From contig JAETTS010000027.1 in assembly GCA_021769025.1 (NCBI GenBank), positions 1 to 13,918 of the forward strand: a DNA stretch of 13,918 nt, read 5' to 3'. The notes beneath the pieces are model-generated. The model was not told the DNA's origin, did no database searches, and was given only the letters and a program-made list of their open reading frames with translations. Origin of the DNA: Enterocloster bolteae. Its GTDB lineage: Bacteria; Bacillota_A; Clostridia; Lachnospirales; Lachnospiraceae. This document shows, in pieces, positions 1-6,437 of the stretch. Numbering within the stretch: the first letter of the stretch is position 1; each line of letters begins with the position of its first letter. The translations under genes were made by a program, and so were the position numbers.

Positions 1-2
1 AG

Positions 3-1100
3 AGGACACAAAAGGCGTATGTTGATTTTTTGCGAGGGCTTTTCAAAGGGGCGGAGTATGTGGAATTAGCATATATGACAGGGATCCTTCCGATTAAAAA
101 ATATGGGGAGCACTCTGCACTTAATATATTTGAAGAGTATTCTATGGTTTATCCGGCTGATCTGGCAGGATACTTTGGATTTACGGAACGTGAGGTATTA
201 AAGGTTTGTGAAGAGGGGCAGGTTGATTTTGAGGAACTCCAAAAGTGGTATGACGGATATGTGCTAAATGGGATGCATATTTACAATCCAAAGTCTGTTG
301 TGGATGCAGTAAGAAGGGGCAGGGTTAAAAGTTACTGGACTGGAACGGAGACGTATGAAGCTTTAAAAGTGTATATTGATTTGAATTTTGACGGATTGAA
401 AGAGGCAATCATGGTTATGCTGGGAAATGGACGGTGCAAGGTCAATACCCGAAGATTTCAGAATGACATGACTACTTTTACGTCAAAAGATGATGTGCTT
501 ACTCTGCTGGTTCATCTTGGATATCTGACATTTGATGAAGAGACAGATGAGGTGTTTATTCCGAATCAGGAGATTGCACAGGAATTTCTAAATGCAATAG
601 ACAGTGCGGACTGGGAAGGCGTGGCGCAGGCCCTGAGTGATTCGGAACATGTTTTAAAATGTACATGGAATCTGGATGGAAGGGCTGTGGCGGAAGGTGT
701 AGCAGCAATTCATAACGAGACAGCCTCCATGCTAAAGTACAATGACGAAAATTCCCTTACCTGTACTGTGCTTATGGCTTACTATAGCGCAAAAGCGTAT
801 TATATGAACCCGGTTATGGAGTTGCCATCGGGGAAAGGCTTTGCGGATGTGGTGTATTTGCCCAAACGGAATGTGGACAGGCCGGCGCTGGTGGTGGAAT
901 TAAAATGGAATAGATCTGCAGAAGGTGCCATCGCCCAGATTAAGGACAGGCAGTATGCAGATTGGATTCAGGGCTATACGGGAGATATTCTTTTGGTGGG
1001 AATTGACTATGACGAGAAGAAGGGGTATGAGTGCGTGATTGAGCGGTTGGTGAAGGAATACAGAGGGCAGGCTGTCTGGAGCACTGAAATTTGGCTCTGA
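3..1100 (+). CDS. AAA-ATPase-like protein with C-terminal PD-(D/E)XK nuclease domain, 5'-truncated by window edge
   Basis: The reading frame is open to the left edge; the codons before the TTG at 30 continue the family sequence (RTQKAYVDFL), so the true start lies outside the window and TTG 30 should not be taken as the start. What remains is the end of the AAA-ATPase-like region (motif YMTGILPIKKYG, nt about 75-110) followed by a C-terminal domain with a PD-(D/E)XK pattern: Asp in GFADVV (codon 846-848) and E-x-K in VVELKWN (Glu 897-899, Lys 903-905), so the nuclease motif looks intact. The Walker A and B region is outside the window. Families expected are PF09820 plus PF08011 (PDDEXK_9). 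Such proteins occur in many copies in gut Firmicutes and Bacteroidetes; their role is not established, with nuclease or mobile-element and defence links only suggested. No partner gene is visible downstream. The family call is confident; the function is unknown. Confidence 0.88.
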   Translation, partial: RTQKAYVDFLRGLFKGAEYVELAYMTGILPIKKYGEHSALNIFEEYSMVYPADLAGYFGFTEREVLKVCEEGQVDFEELQKWYDGYVLNGMHIYNPKSVVDAVRRGRVKSYWTGTETYEALKVYIDLNFDGLKEAIMVMLGNGRCKVNTRRFQNDMTTFTSKDDVLTLLVHLGYLTFDEETDEVFIPNQEIAQEFLNAIDSADWEGVAQALSDSEHVLKCTWNLDGRAVAEGVAAIHNETASMLKYNDENSLTCTVLMAYYSAKAYYMNPVMELPSGKGFADVVYLPKRNVDRPALVVELKWNRSAEGAIAQIKDRQYADWIQGYTGDILLVGIDYDEKKGYECVIERLVKEYRGQAVWSTEIWL

Positions 1101-1128
1101 AAGGGCATGATATTAAGAATTTATCATC

Positions 1129-1157
1129 TTGTCTTCTCACCATCCATGTGGTATGAT
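1129..1157 (+). promoter_or_regulatory. Sigma-A promoter of the Wzz-like gene (extended -10)
   Basis: A -35 box TTGTCT (1129-1134) is followed after 17 bp by TATGAT (1152-1157). A TG dinucleotide at 1149-1150, one base before the -10, makes it an extended -10 promoter. Transcription should start near 1164, about 29 nt before the ATG at 1193. A dyad, TTTATCAT at 1120-1127 and ATGATAAA at 1153-1160, brackets the promoter and its right arm overlaps the -10. Confidence 0.7.
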
Positions 1158-1192
1158 AAACAGGAATATTACAAAATGAGGAGAGATAAGCA

Positions 1193-2569
1193 ATGGAATA
1201 TAACGATACTTATGAGCAGGAGATAGATTTAAAGGATTTAATGTTTGTAGTCCTGCGGAAGTGGCGTCCGATTTTGCTGGTGGCGATTGTTCTTGCAATT
1301 TTGGCAGGCGGATATAAGATTGGCCGGACATTGTCCCAACAGTCGGATCCGGAATTTCTTAAGGATGCAGAAGAAAGCTATCAAAAAGAGGTTTCTATGT
1401 ATGAAATGAATAAGGCAGCGACAGAGCGGGAGATTGAGAATCTGATGCTGGATCTTGAGAATCAGGACAAGTACATGGAACACTCGGTTTTGATGAATAT
1501 CAGCCCATATGATGTATCCGTTTCTTCGGCGGATTTCTTTGTCAAGACAGACTATGAGATCATGCCCAATATGGTATACCAGAATATCAACTATACGGAT
1601 AGTCTGATCAAATCCTACGCCGCTGCAGTGATAAAGCAGGGATTGAATAAAATCTCAGAAGCTGAGAATATAGATGTAAAATATCTGGAAGAGTTGGTAA
1701 CAGTTGATATTGATTATAACAACGACATGTTTGCTGTTAAGGTAAAGCACTCTGACCCGGAGAAGGCGGAAGCGATTATGGATAGCATCATGAGCACATT
1801 GAAAGGGATGCGCGGGAAGCTGTCTTCAACAATTGCAACGCATACGCTTTCCGTTATGAATGAGACTTCTTCCGTAACGGTTGATCTGGCAATTTCAGAC
1901 ACACAGAAATCAAAGAAAGATTATGTCAGTACATTGGAGACAAGCCTACAGACGAAACAGGATGAATTGAAGGAGATGACAGAACCGAAGAAGCCGGCAG
2001 TGTCCAAGATGTCTGCTGTGAAGTCAGGAGTTAAGTATGTGATTCTTGGCGGGGTTCTGGGGGCCTTCATGGTCGTATTTATAGTATGCGTAGCATTCCT
2101 GATGAGCGACAAGGTGGCATCTGCAAAGGAACTGAAGAATCGTTTTGGTGTGAAGACATTGGGCGTATTGGTGTCAGGAAGCAAGAAGAAAGCATTGGGA
2201 TTTGTTGACGGGTGGCTGGATAAGTTGGAGGGAGTGGACGTTACCACCCCGGAAGCGGTCAGATATGAAGTGATTGCAGCAAATATCCGAAACTATGCCA
2301 AGGACGCAAAAAGCTTGCTGGTAACCGGAACGGTGGACAAGGCTGCTCTGGATACAGTGGCTGCGAAGCTGAAGGAGTTGCTGCCAGGCGTGGAGATTTC
2401 CTGTGGAGAGGATATGCGTGTAACAGCGTATACGTTGGAGCAGATCTCAAAGCATGAAGGAGTCGTTTTGGTAGAGAAGAAAGGGGTGTCTACCTACACC
2501 GGTGTTTCACAGGAGTTAGAGACCATTAAAAATGTGGGCAAGACAACCGTTGGGTATATTTTGATTTAA
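1193..2569 (+). CDS. Wzz/CpsC-like polysaccharide chain-length / co-polymerase protein with degenerate tyrosine-kinase-like C-terminus
   Basis: 458 aa; the start ATG 1193 is preceded by GAGGAGAG at good spacing. Topology fits polysaccharide co-polymerases: a short cytoplasmic N-terminus, TM1 at about residues 26-44, a large extracytoplasmic part with two predicted coiled-coil stretches (about 55-95 and 238-262), a Pro-containing segment EPKKP (264-268), and TM2 at about 281-304. Family members (PF02706) control chain length and export of capsular or exopolysaccharide at the membrane. Residues 311-458 follow TM2 and resemble a CpsD/BY-kinase domain: ELKNRFGVKTLGVL, then EAVRYEVIAANIRNY (like EAxRTLRTNI), then SLLVTGT where a kinase has its P-loop, and a last strand VGYILI. 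However, no GxxxxGKS Walker A and no Asp-rich Walker A' or B motif is present, so it probably cannot bind ATP in the usual way. No glycosyltransferase or other polysaccharide gene lies beside it. Family confident; pseudokinase reading is inference. Confidence 0.85.
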   Translation: MEYNDTYEQEIDLKDLMFVVLRKWRPILLVAIVLAILAGGYKIGRTLSQQSDPEFLKDAEESYQKEVSMYEMNKAATEREIENLMLDLENQDKYMEHSVLMNISPYDVSVSSADFFVKTDYEIMPNMVYQNINYTDSLIKSYAAAVIKQGLNKISEAENIDVKYLEELVTVDIDYNNDMFAVKVKHSDPEKAEAIMDSIMSTLKGMRGKLSSTIATHTLSVMNETSSVTVDLAISDTQKSKKDYVSTLETSLQTKQDELKEMTEPKKPAVSKMSAVKSGVKYVILGGVLGAFMVVFIVCVAFLMSDKVASAKELKNRFGVKTLGVLVSGSKKKALGFVDGWLDKLEGVDVTTPEAVRYEVIAANIRNYAKDAKSLLVTGTVDKAALDTVAAKLKELLPGVEISCGEDMRVTAYTLEQISKHEGVVLVEKKGVSTYTGVSQELETIKNVGKTTVGYILI

Positions 2570-2589
2570 AATGTAAGCCAGACAAGACA

Positions 2590-3543
2590 CTAGGAAAGTA
2601 CACCTTCCAGATCAAAGGGAGGTGTATATTCCTCTTTGGCACTGCTTTTTTCCTGCATGAATCCGTTGGTTAACCCCAATTGGATGGCAGTGTTCAATAC
2701 CTTTTCATATTCATAAGTTGTAACCCTGCGGCTGATTTCTGGGAAATCGCCGCCTTTTTTTGCCTGGTAAAAAGGCGTGTACTGGCTTAACAGGCTGATG
2801 TAATATTCTTCAGGAGGAAGCGCCTCTTTTATCCATTGGAGAAGACGGATAGAGTCTTCTTTGTGGCCAGGAAGAACCATATGGCGGATGATAACGCCGG
2901 ATTTCATGATTCCCTGATCATCCAGTACCGGGGCACCAGTCTGGCGGATCATCTGCAGAATCGCTTTGGAGGCATATTGAAAATAGTCTGATGCCTGGGA
3001 ATATCGGGAAGAAATGTGGGAAGCCTGGTATTTTAGATCAGGAAGCCAGATATCTATATAATCCTTTAAAAAATATATTACCTCAATGCGTTCATATCCA
3101 CCACAATTATATACCACAGGGATGGACAGATGGTCTTTTACCAGATCCAGTGCTTCCACAACTGATGGCAGATATTGGGTGGCTGTCACCAGATTGAGAT
3201 TATGCGCTCCCTGTTCCTGAAGCCGGAGAAAGATCTCCGCCAGTTCCCTGCCAGAGACTTCTTTTCCAAACCCTTCATGGCTGATTGGGAAATTTTGGCA
3301 GAAGCAACAGCCCAAAGTACACCCGCTGAAAAAAACAGTTCCGCTCCCTCTTGTGCCGCTGATGCAGGGCTCCTCCCAATGATGAAGAGCCGCCCGTGCC
3401 ACCTTCATCTGATTCGATGACCTGCAAAACCCCACAGATCGAGTACGATCCACATGACAGCAGCGGGGGCAGAGAACGCAGCTACGATAAATCGTTTCAT
3501 TAAACGGAAATGATAAAACATCTGGCCATATTTTTTTCGACAT
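2590..3543 (-). CDS. PflX-like radical SAM protein
   Basis: 317 aa, read right to left; the ATG (3543-3541) is preceded by AAGGGGG. The radical SAM cluster motif C75-x3-C79-x2-C82 lies in SGCTLGCCFCQN and should bind a [4Fe-4S] cluster that cleaves S-adenosylmethionine; NCGGYE (about residue 146) matches the conserved glycine motif after the third strand. An N-terminal Cys group (C22, C25, C28, C29, C40, plus C60) is typical of the COG1313/PflX group, related to pyruvate formate-lyase activating enzymes, and may hold a second metal site. PflX-type proteins have no firmly established substrate. No glycyl-radical enzyme gene is adjacent, so activation of a particular partner cannot be inferred. 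The gene is monocistronic and convergent with the Wzz-like gene, the two stop codons lying only 20 bp apart with no terminator between them. Family call firm; function unknown. Confidence 0.85.
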   Translation of the reverse strand: MSKKIWPDVLSFPFNETIYRSCVLCPRCCHVDRTRSVGFCRSSNQMKVARAALHHWEEPCISGTRGSGTVFFSGCTLGCCFCQNFPISHEGFGKEVSGRELAEIFLRLQEQGAHNLNLVTATQYLPSVVEALDLVKDHLSIPVVYNCGGYERIEVIYFLKDYIDIWLPDLKYQASHISSRYSQASDYFQYASKAILQMIRQTGAPVLDDQGIMKSGVIIRHMVLPGHKEDSIRLLQWIKEALPPEEYYISLLSQYTPFYQAKKGGDFPEISRRVTTYEYEKVLNTAIQLGLTNGFMQEKSSAKEEYTPPFDLEGVLS

Positions 3544-3596
3544 AGTATTTGTCCCCCTTGAAAAGATCGGTTACCAATAGGCAGTTATCATCAATC

Positions 3597-3625
3597 ATCA
3601 TATTCGTTTACAACAGAAAACGCAA
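3597..3625 (-). promoter_or_regulatory. Candidate promoter of the radical SAM gene
   Basis: On the minus strand TTGCGT (3625-3620) is followed after 17 bp by TATGAT (3602-3597). The -10 is good and the -35 matches only TTG of the consensus. Start of transcription would be near 3590, leaving a leader of about 47 nt. Other AT-rich hexamers are present, so this assignment is moderate. Confidence 0.42.
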
Positions 3626-3633
3626 GCAGAAAG

Positions 3634-3653
3634 AGATTGTCAGTGTACAATCT
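3634..3653. promoter_or_regulatory. 20-bp dyad, possible operator between divergent promoters
   Basis: AGATTGT (3634-3640) and ACAATCT (3647-3653) are perfect inverted arms around a 6-bp centre CAGTGT. The site is immediately upstream of the -35 of the candidate radical SAM promoter and about 75 bp upstream of the start site of the uxuA-side promoter. Size and symmetry suit a dimeric repressor or activator; a hairpin in RNA is possible but there is no strong T-run on either side. The binding protein cannot be named. Confidence 0.35.
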
Positions 3654-3684
3654 TTGTGTATTTCAATAAAATTTTTGTAATTCC

Positions 3685-3712
3685 TATACAAACAATAAAA
3701 ATCTGGTATAAT
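3685..3712 (+). promoter_or_regulatory. Extended -10 promoter directed toward uxuA
   Basis: A perfect TATAAT (3707-3712) is preceded by TG at 3704-3705, one base before it, giving an extended -10. The best -35 is TATACA (3685-3690, 4 of 6 consensus) with a 16-bp spacer. Transcription would start near 3719, only about 18 nt before the large hairpin at 3737-3801 and about 370 nt before the uxuA ATG. Confidence 0.6.
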
Positions 3713-3736
3713 GTTCACGTAAGCAATGAGCAGTGC

Positions 3737-3801
3737 GAAAAAAGACGAAGACAAATTTTCGTCATGCTTGCATGTAAGAAAATTTGTCTTCGCCTTTTTT
3801 C
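3737..3801. repeat. Long near-perfect hairpin with T/A tracts on both flanks; possible bidirectional terminator
   Basis: Two 24-nt arms (3737-3760 and 3778-3801) are reverse complements with one mismatch, A3745 against C3793; read on the minus strand this position becomes a G-U pair, so the minus-strand RNA is fully paired. The 17-nt loop contains CATGC-TT-GCATG, which can extend the structure. The arms carry A6 at the left outer edge and T6 at the right outer edge, so an RNA from either strand has a stem ending in a U tract. It follows the promoter at 3685-3712 directly. It could be a terminator or attenuator, a small hairpin RNA, or an end of an inserted repeat. Confidence 0.75.
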
Positions 3802-4060
3802 ATAGGGCGAAGCCCGTGAGCGAGAAGGAGCGAAGCGGATTCGAGCGTGCACTGCGGCGTCGAGAGAAGCGAAAGGAATCCCGCCCGATCGAGCACGAAA
3901 CACTCTCAAGCGCCGACAGTGGCATTCACAGTAGCAAAAGAGCCAGTCATGGATCTAGCATGAAAAGCCATCGAACGTGCCATGCAGCATCGATCGCGCT
4001 CAAAACGCCCTCTGTGGCCACACCACAGTGAAGAAACGCCCATCGCCCAAAAACAAAGCA
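3802..4060. repeat. GC-rich repeat-like tract in the uxuA leader
   Basis: The stretch is visibly richer in G and C than the spacers around it. The heptamer GCGAAGC, a known very stable mini-hairpin, occurs at 3807-3813 (inside GGGCGAAGCCC) and 3830-3836. An imperfect 15-nt direct repeat (12 of 15) lies at 3841-3855 and 3971-3985. A hairpin CTGTGG-CCACA-CCACAG spans 4012-4028. GCAGTGC (3730-3736) can pair with GCACTGC (3849-3855), enclosing the large hairpin. From memory, short annotated 'hypothetical proteins' translated from such GCGAAGC-bearing tracts recur in Lachnospiraceae genomes, which suggests a dispersed intergenic repeat; I could not check this. Confidence 0.5.
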
Positions 4061-4087
4061 AAAACAAAAATGTAAGGAGGATTTACA

Positions 4088-5137
4088 ATGAAATTATCAT
4101 TCAGATGGTATGGGGAAGACGACAAGGTGACGTTAGAGCAGATACGTCAGATACCAGGCATGCAGGCCATTGTAACAGCAGTTTATGATGTTCCCGTTGG
4201 AGAAGTGTGGAGCCGGGAGAGCATAGCCAGACTTAAAAAATTAACAGAAGATGCCGGCCTTGCCTTTGAGGTAATCGAGAGTATCCCGGTTCATGAGGAC
4301 ATCAAGCTTGGTAAACCAACCAGAGACCGCTATATCGAGAACTACTGCGAGAACATTCGGCGGGTAGCAGAAGCAGGAATCAAGTGCGTATGCTACAACT
4401 TCATGCCTGTATTCGACTGGACCAGAACCCAGCTTGACCATGTACTGGAGGACGGATCCACATCACTTGTATATTATCAGGAGCAGGTAGATAAAGTAAA
4501 TCCGCTGGAAAGTGACAGCGATTTAACCCTTCCAGGCTGGGATTCCAGCTATACCAGAGATGGATTAAAAGCGGTCGTGGCAGAGTACAATGCTATGAGC
4601 GAAGACGATCTGTGGAACAACCTGAAATATTTCCTGGAGAAAGTAATTCCGGTTGCTGCAGAGTGCGATGTAAACATGGCGATTCATGAGGACGACCCAT
4701 GCTGGAGCATCTTTGGACTTCCAAGAATCATAACCTGTGAAGAGAACCTGGACAAGTTCTTAAAACTGGTAGACGATCCTCACAACGGTATCACCCTGTG
4801 CACTGGTTCTCTGGGCTGCTCTGCCAAGAACGATGTGGTTCGCATGGCAGGCAAATATGCGGCTATGGGCAGAATTCATTTTGCGCACATCCGCAACGTG
4901 GCGGTTCTGGACAACGGTTTTGAGGAGAGGGCGCATTTGTCCAGCTGTGGCTCCCTGGATATGTATGGGATCTTAAAGGCGCTTCATGACAATGGATTTA
5001 CCGGATATGTGAGACCAGACCACGGGCGTATGATCTGGGGAGAGACTGGGCGTGCCGGATACGGCCTGTATGACAGGGCATTGGGCGCTACCTATATCAA
5101 TGGCCTCTGGGAAGCCATTGTAAAGAGCAGCAAATAA
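4088..5137 (+). CDS. uxuA: Mannonate dehydratase
   Basis: 349 aa, the usual length for Gram-positive UxuA. It dehydrates D-mannonate to 2-keto-3-deoxy-D-gluconate (EC 4.2.1.8), a cytoplasmic step of glucuronate and glucuronide use. The start is supported by a perfect AAGGAGG (4074-4080) seven nt before ATG 4088. The N-terminus [12 protein letters not shown] and the block [10 protein letters not shown] (102-111) are typical. Expected metal ligands are visible: His200 in AIHEDDP, Cys238 in LCTGSLG, a His in HFAH (264 or 267) and Asp311 in RPDHGR. It lies behind a long structured leader, has no uronate partner genes (uxuB, uxaC, kdgK, kdgA) in the window, and is convergent with the AraC gene, 33 bp apart. 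Whether that AraC protein controls it cannot be told. Confidence 0.95.
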   Translation: MKLSFRWYGEDDKVTLEQIRQIPGMQAIVTAVYDVPVGEVWSRESIARLKKLTEDAGLAFEVIESIPVHEDIKLGKPTRDRYIENYCENIRRVAEAGIKCVCYNFMPVFDWTRTQLDHVLEDGSTSLVYYQEQVDKVNPLESDSDLTLPGWDSSYTRDGLKAVVAEYNAMSEDDLWNNLKYFLEKVIPVAAECDVNMAIHEDDPCWSIFGLPRIITCEENLDKFLKLVDDPHNGITLCTGSLGCSAKNDVVRMAGKYAAMGRIHFAHIRNVAVLDNGFEERAHLSSCGSLDMYGILKALHDNGFTGYVRPDHGRMIWGETGRAGYGLYDRALGATYINGLWEAIVKSSK

Positions 5138-5170
5138 TCATTCCCATGGGAGAAACTGTAAAAAAGCGGT

Positions 5171-6013
5171 TCAAGATGGACTGCCGGAGTTTTTCATATA
5201 TTCCTTAGGAGTTTTTCCCAGTGTTTTTTTGAATACGGTAGAGAAGTAAAGGGGATCGTTAAAGCCTACGGCATAAGCGATCTCCTTTATTGTGCTTTTG
5301 TGCCGGATTATCAGGTTGCAGGCCTCCCGGATGCGGAATTCGGTTAAATACTGCTGGGGAGAGATGGACAGATGGGTCTTGAAAACCCGATACAGACGGC
5401 TGCGGCAGATGCCGGTATATTGGGCAATGTCATTGATGGATATGGCTTCCTGATAATGAGAAGCAATGAAATCGCAGGCTCTCTGAACATGCTCAATACC
5501 AGACCTGGACTGTGGATCCAACTGGTCACCGGCTTCCTGGATTAAAAAGGCAATCAGTTCATAAAGCTTGGAGGTCATGGTGATAATCTCGTGGGCCTTG
5601 TGCCCCCGGTATTGGTAGATATTCATCAGAAGATCTTCCATATGTTGTGGGTCATTGAGCGTGATGACCGGAGTCTGGGGAGTGAAACCAGTGGCATTCA
5701 TAAGAATGCGGGCATCGTTTCCATTGAAGCCGACCCAGCAGAATTCCCATGGGTCTGTTATATCCGCCTGATAATCAATGGGAAAACTGGGATAGATGAG
5801 AAAAGCCTGGCCCTTGTGGACAGGGTGAGGGGTTCCGTTGAGGGTATAAACACCTTTTCCTTCCATAACAAAATGAATCAGGTAAAAATCCCGGACCTCT
5901 CTTCCACGATGGTATCCACCACTGCATTGCTGATGTCCGGTACGGTAGACGGACATGGAAGCCATGGTGCGGAATTGATTTTTGAATGAATATTTATACT
6001 CGTAACCTTTCAT
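5171..6013 (-). CDS. AraC-family transcriptional regulator with N-terminal cupin sensor
   Basis: 280 aa from ATG 6013. An in-frame ATG nine codons upstream (6040) exists, but AAGGATGGAG sits correctly before 6013 and nothing comparable before 6040, so I choose 6013. The N-terminal half (about 20-150) fits an AraC-type cupin ligand-binding domain (PF02311; YLIHFVMEGKGVYTLNG around 44-60). The C-terminal half (about 173-275) has two helix-turn-helix motifs: ISINDIAQYTGICRSRLYRVF (191-211, written here as one motif) and IKEIAYAVGFNDPLYFSTVF (242-261), followed by KTLGKTPKEYM. Proteins of this type usually sense a sugar or related small molecule and activate a nearby promoter. It is divergent from the ABC operon across a 497-bp spacer and has its own consensus promoter, so control of that transporter is the simplest inference. 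The ligand is unknown. Confidence 0.92.
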   Translation of the reverse strand: MKGYEYKYSFKNQFRTMASMSVYRTGHQQCSGGYHRGREVRDFYLIHFVMEGKGVYTLNGTPHPVHKGQAFLIYPSFPIDYQADITDPWEFCWVGFNGNDARILMNATGFTPQTPVITLNDPQHMEDLLMNIYQYRGHKAHEIITMTSKLYELIAFLIQEAGDQLDPQSRSGIEHVQRACDFIASHYQEAISINDIAQYTGICRSRLYRVFKTHLSISPQQYLTEFRIREACNLIIRHKSTIKEIAYAVGFNDPLYFSTVFKKTLGKTPKEYMKNSGSPS

Positions 6014-6079
6014 GATTCTCCATCCTTTTCTGGAATGCACCGGAAATGATTTTCCTGTATGTGTTCAATGCTCTAGCCT

Positions 6080-6108
6080 ATCATAGAAGAATAACTGATA
6101 AATGTCAA
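6080..6108 (-). promoter_or_regulatory. Consensus sigma-A promoter of the AraC-family gene
   Basis: Minus strand TTGACA (6108-6103), a 17-bp spacer, and TATGAT (6085-6080). The -35 is perfect and the -10 is 5 of 6. Transcription should start near 6073, giving a leader of about 60 nt before ATG 6013. This is the best promoter in the window. Confidence 0.8.
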
Positions 6109-6408
6109 TATATTAGCTCTGATATCTGCTGTTTTCCTTAAAAAATAGAAAATAATCTATAAAAATCAGAAAAATATGATTTTTAATGATAGAATATCTT
6201 AAAAATGAAGAAAATACCATCGTATCTCCAACACTGTCAAAAAAATATTGTAAATATACACAAAAATTTATGGCAAAATGACGAAAATAAAGATTTAATA
6301 TACAATAAAGAAATATAATAATCTAAATTTAGTAGATATTTTGACACCATATCCATAGTTAATTCAAATAAAAGCATCATTTTTCTATATTTAGTCACCA
6401 TTCCTTTC

Positions 6409-6437
6409 TGGAAATACAAATTCAACTTTTTTATAAT
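6409..6437 (+). promoter_or_regulatory. Candidate promoter of the ABC transporter operon
   Basis: TGGAAA (6409-6414, 4 of 6) is followed after 17 bp by a perfect TATAAT (6432-6437), with a start expected near 6444, about 67 nt before ATG 6511. A weak -35 would suit an activator-dependent promoter. A perfect TTGACA at 6341-6346 lacks a good -10 (TCAAAT at 17 bp) and is the second choice; a TATAAT at 6314-6319 lacks a -35. Confidence 0.42.

Larger units (their letters stand above)
3544..4087. other. 544-bp divergent intergenic region between radical SAM gene and uxuA
   Basis: The left part (3544-3720) is AT-rich and holds divergent promoter candidates and a 20-bp dyad. The right part (3721-4060) changes character: a 65-nt hairpin, then roughly 250 bp of GC-rich sequence with short repeats and hairpins, ending in an A-rich unstructured stretch (about 4046-4071) before the uxuA ribosome binding site. 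An open frame of about 100 codons crosses it on the + strand, but it lacks a ribosome binding site and has low-complexity, Arg/Ser/Lys-rich content, so I do not call a gene. Confidence 0.8.

Noticed and set aside
30..32. TTG as start of the first gene
   Set aside because: The frame continues upstream to the window edge with sequence typical of the family, so this is an internal Leu codon.
3726..4031. Open frame of 101 codons on the plus strand (and a shorter one on the minus strand) in the uxuA leader
   Set aside because: No ribosome binding site; the translation crosses the big hairpin and GC-rich repeats, and its composition is Arg/Ser/Lys-rich without any domain. Better explained as a repeat tract.
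5160..5190. Possible terminator of the AraC gene (CGG...CCG followed by T6 on the minus strand)
   Set aside because: The stem is short, bulged and includes a mismatch on the relevant strand, and it overlaps the last codons; too weak to call.
5591..5989. 132-codon plus-strand frame inside the AraC-family gene
   Set aside because: Antisense shadow of the cupin domain; no supporting start signal.
6341..6369. TTGACA as -35 of the ABC operon promoter
   Set aside because: The hexamer is perfect, but the only -10 at 17 bp is TCAAAT; the TGGAAA-N17-TATAAT pair nearer the gene is preferred.
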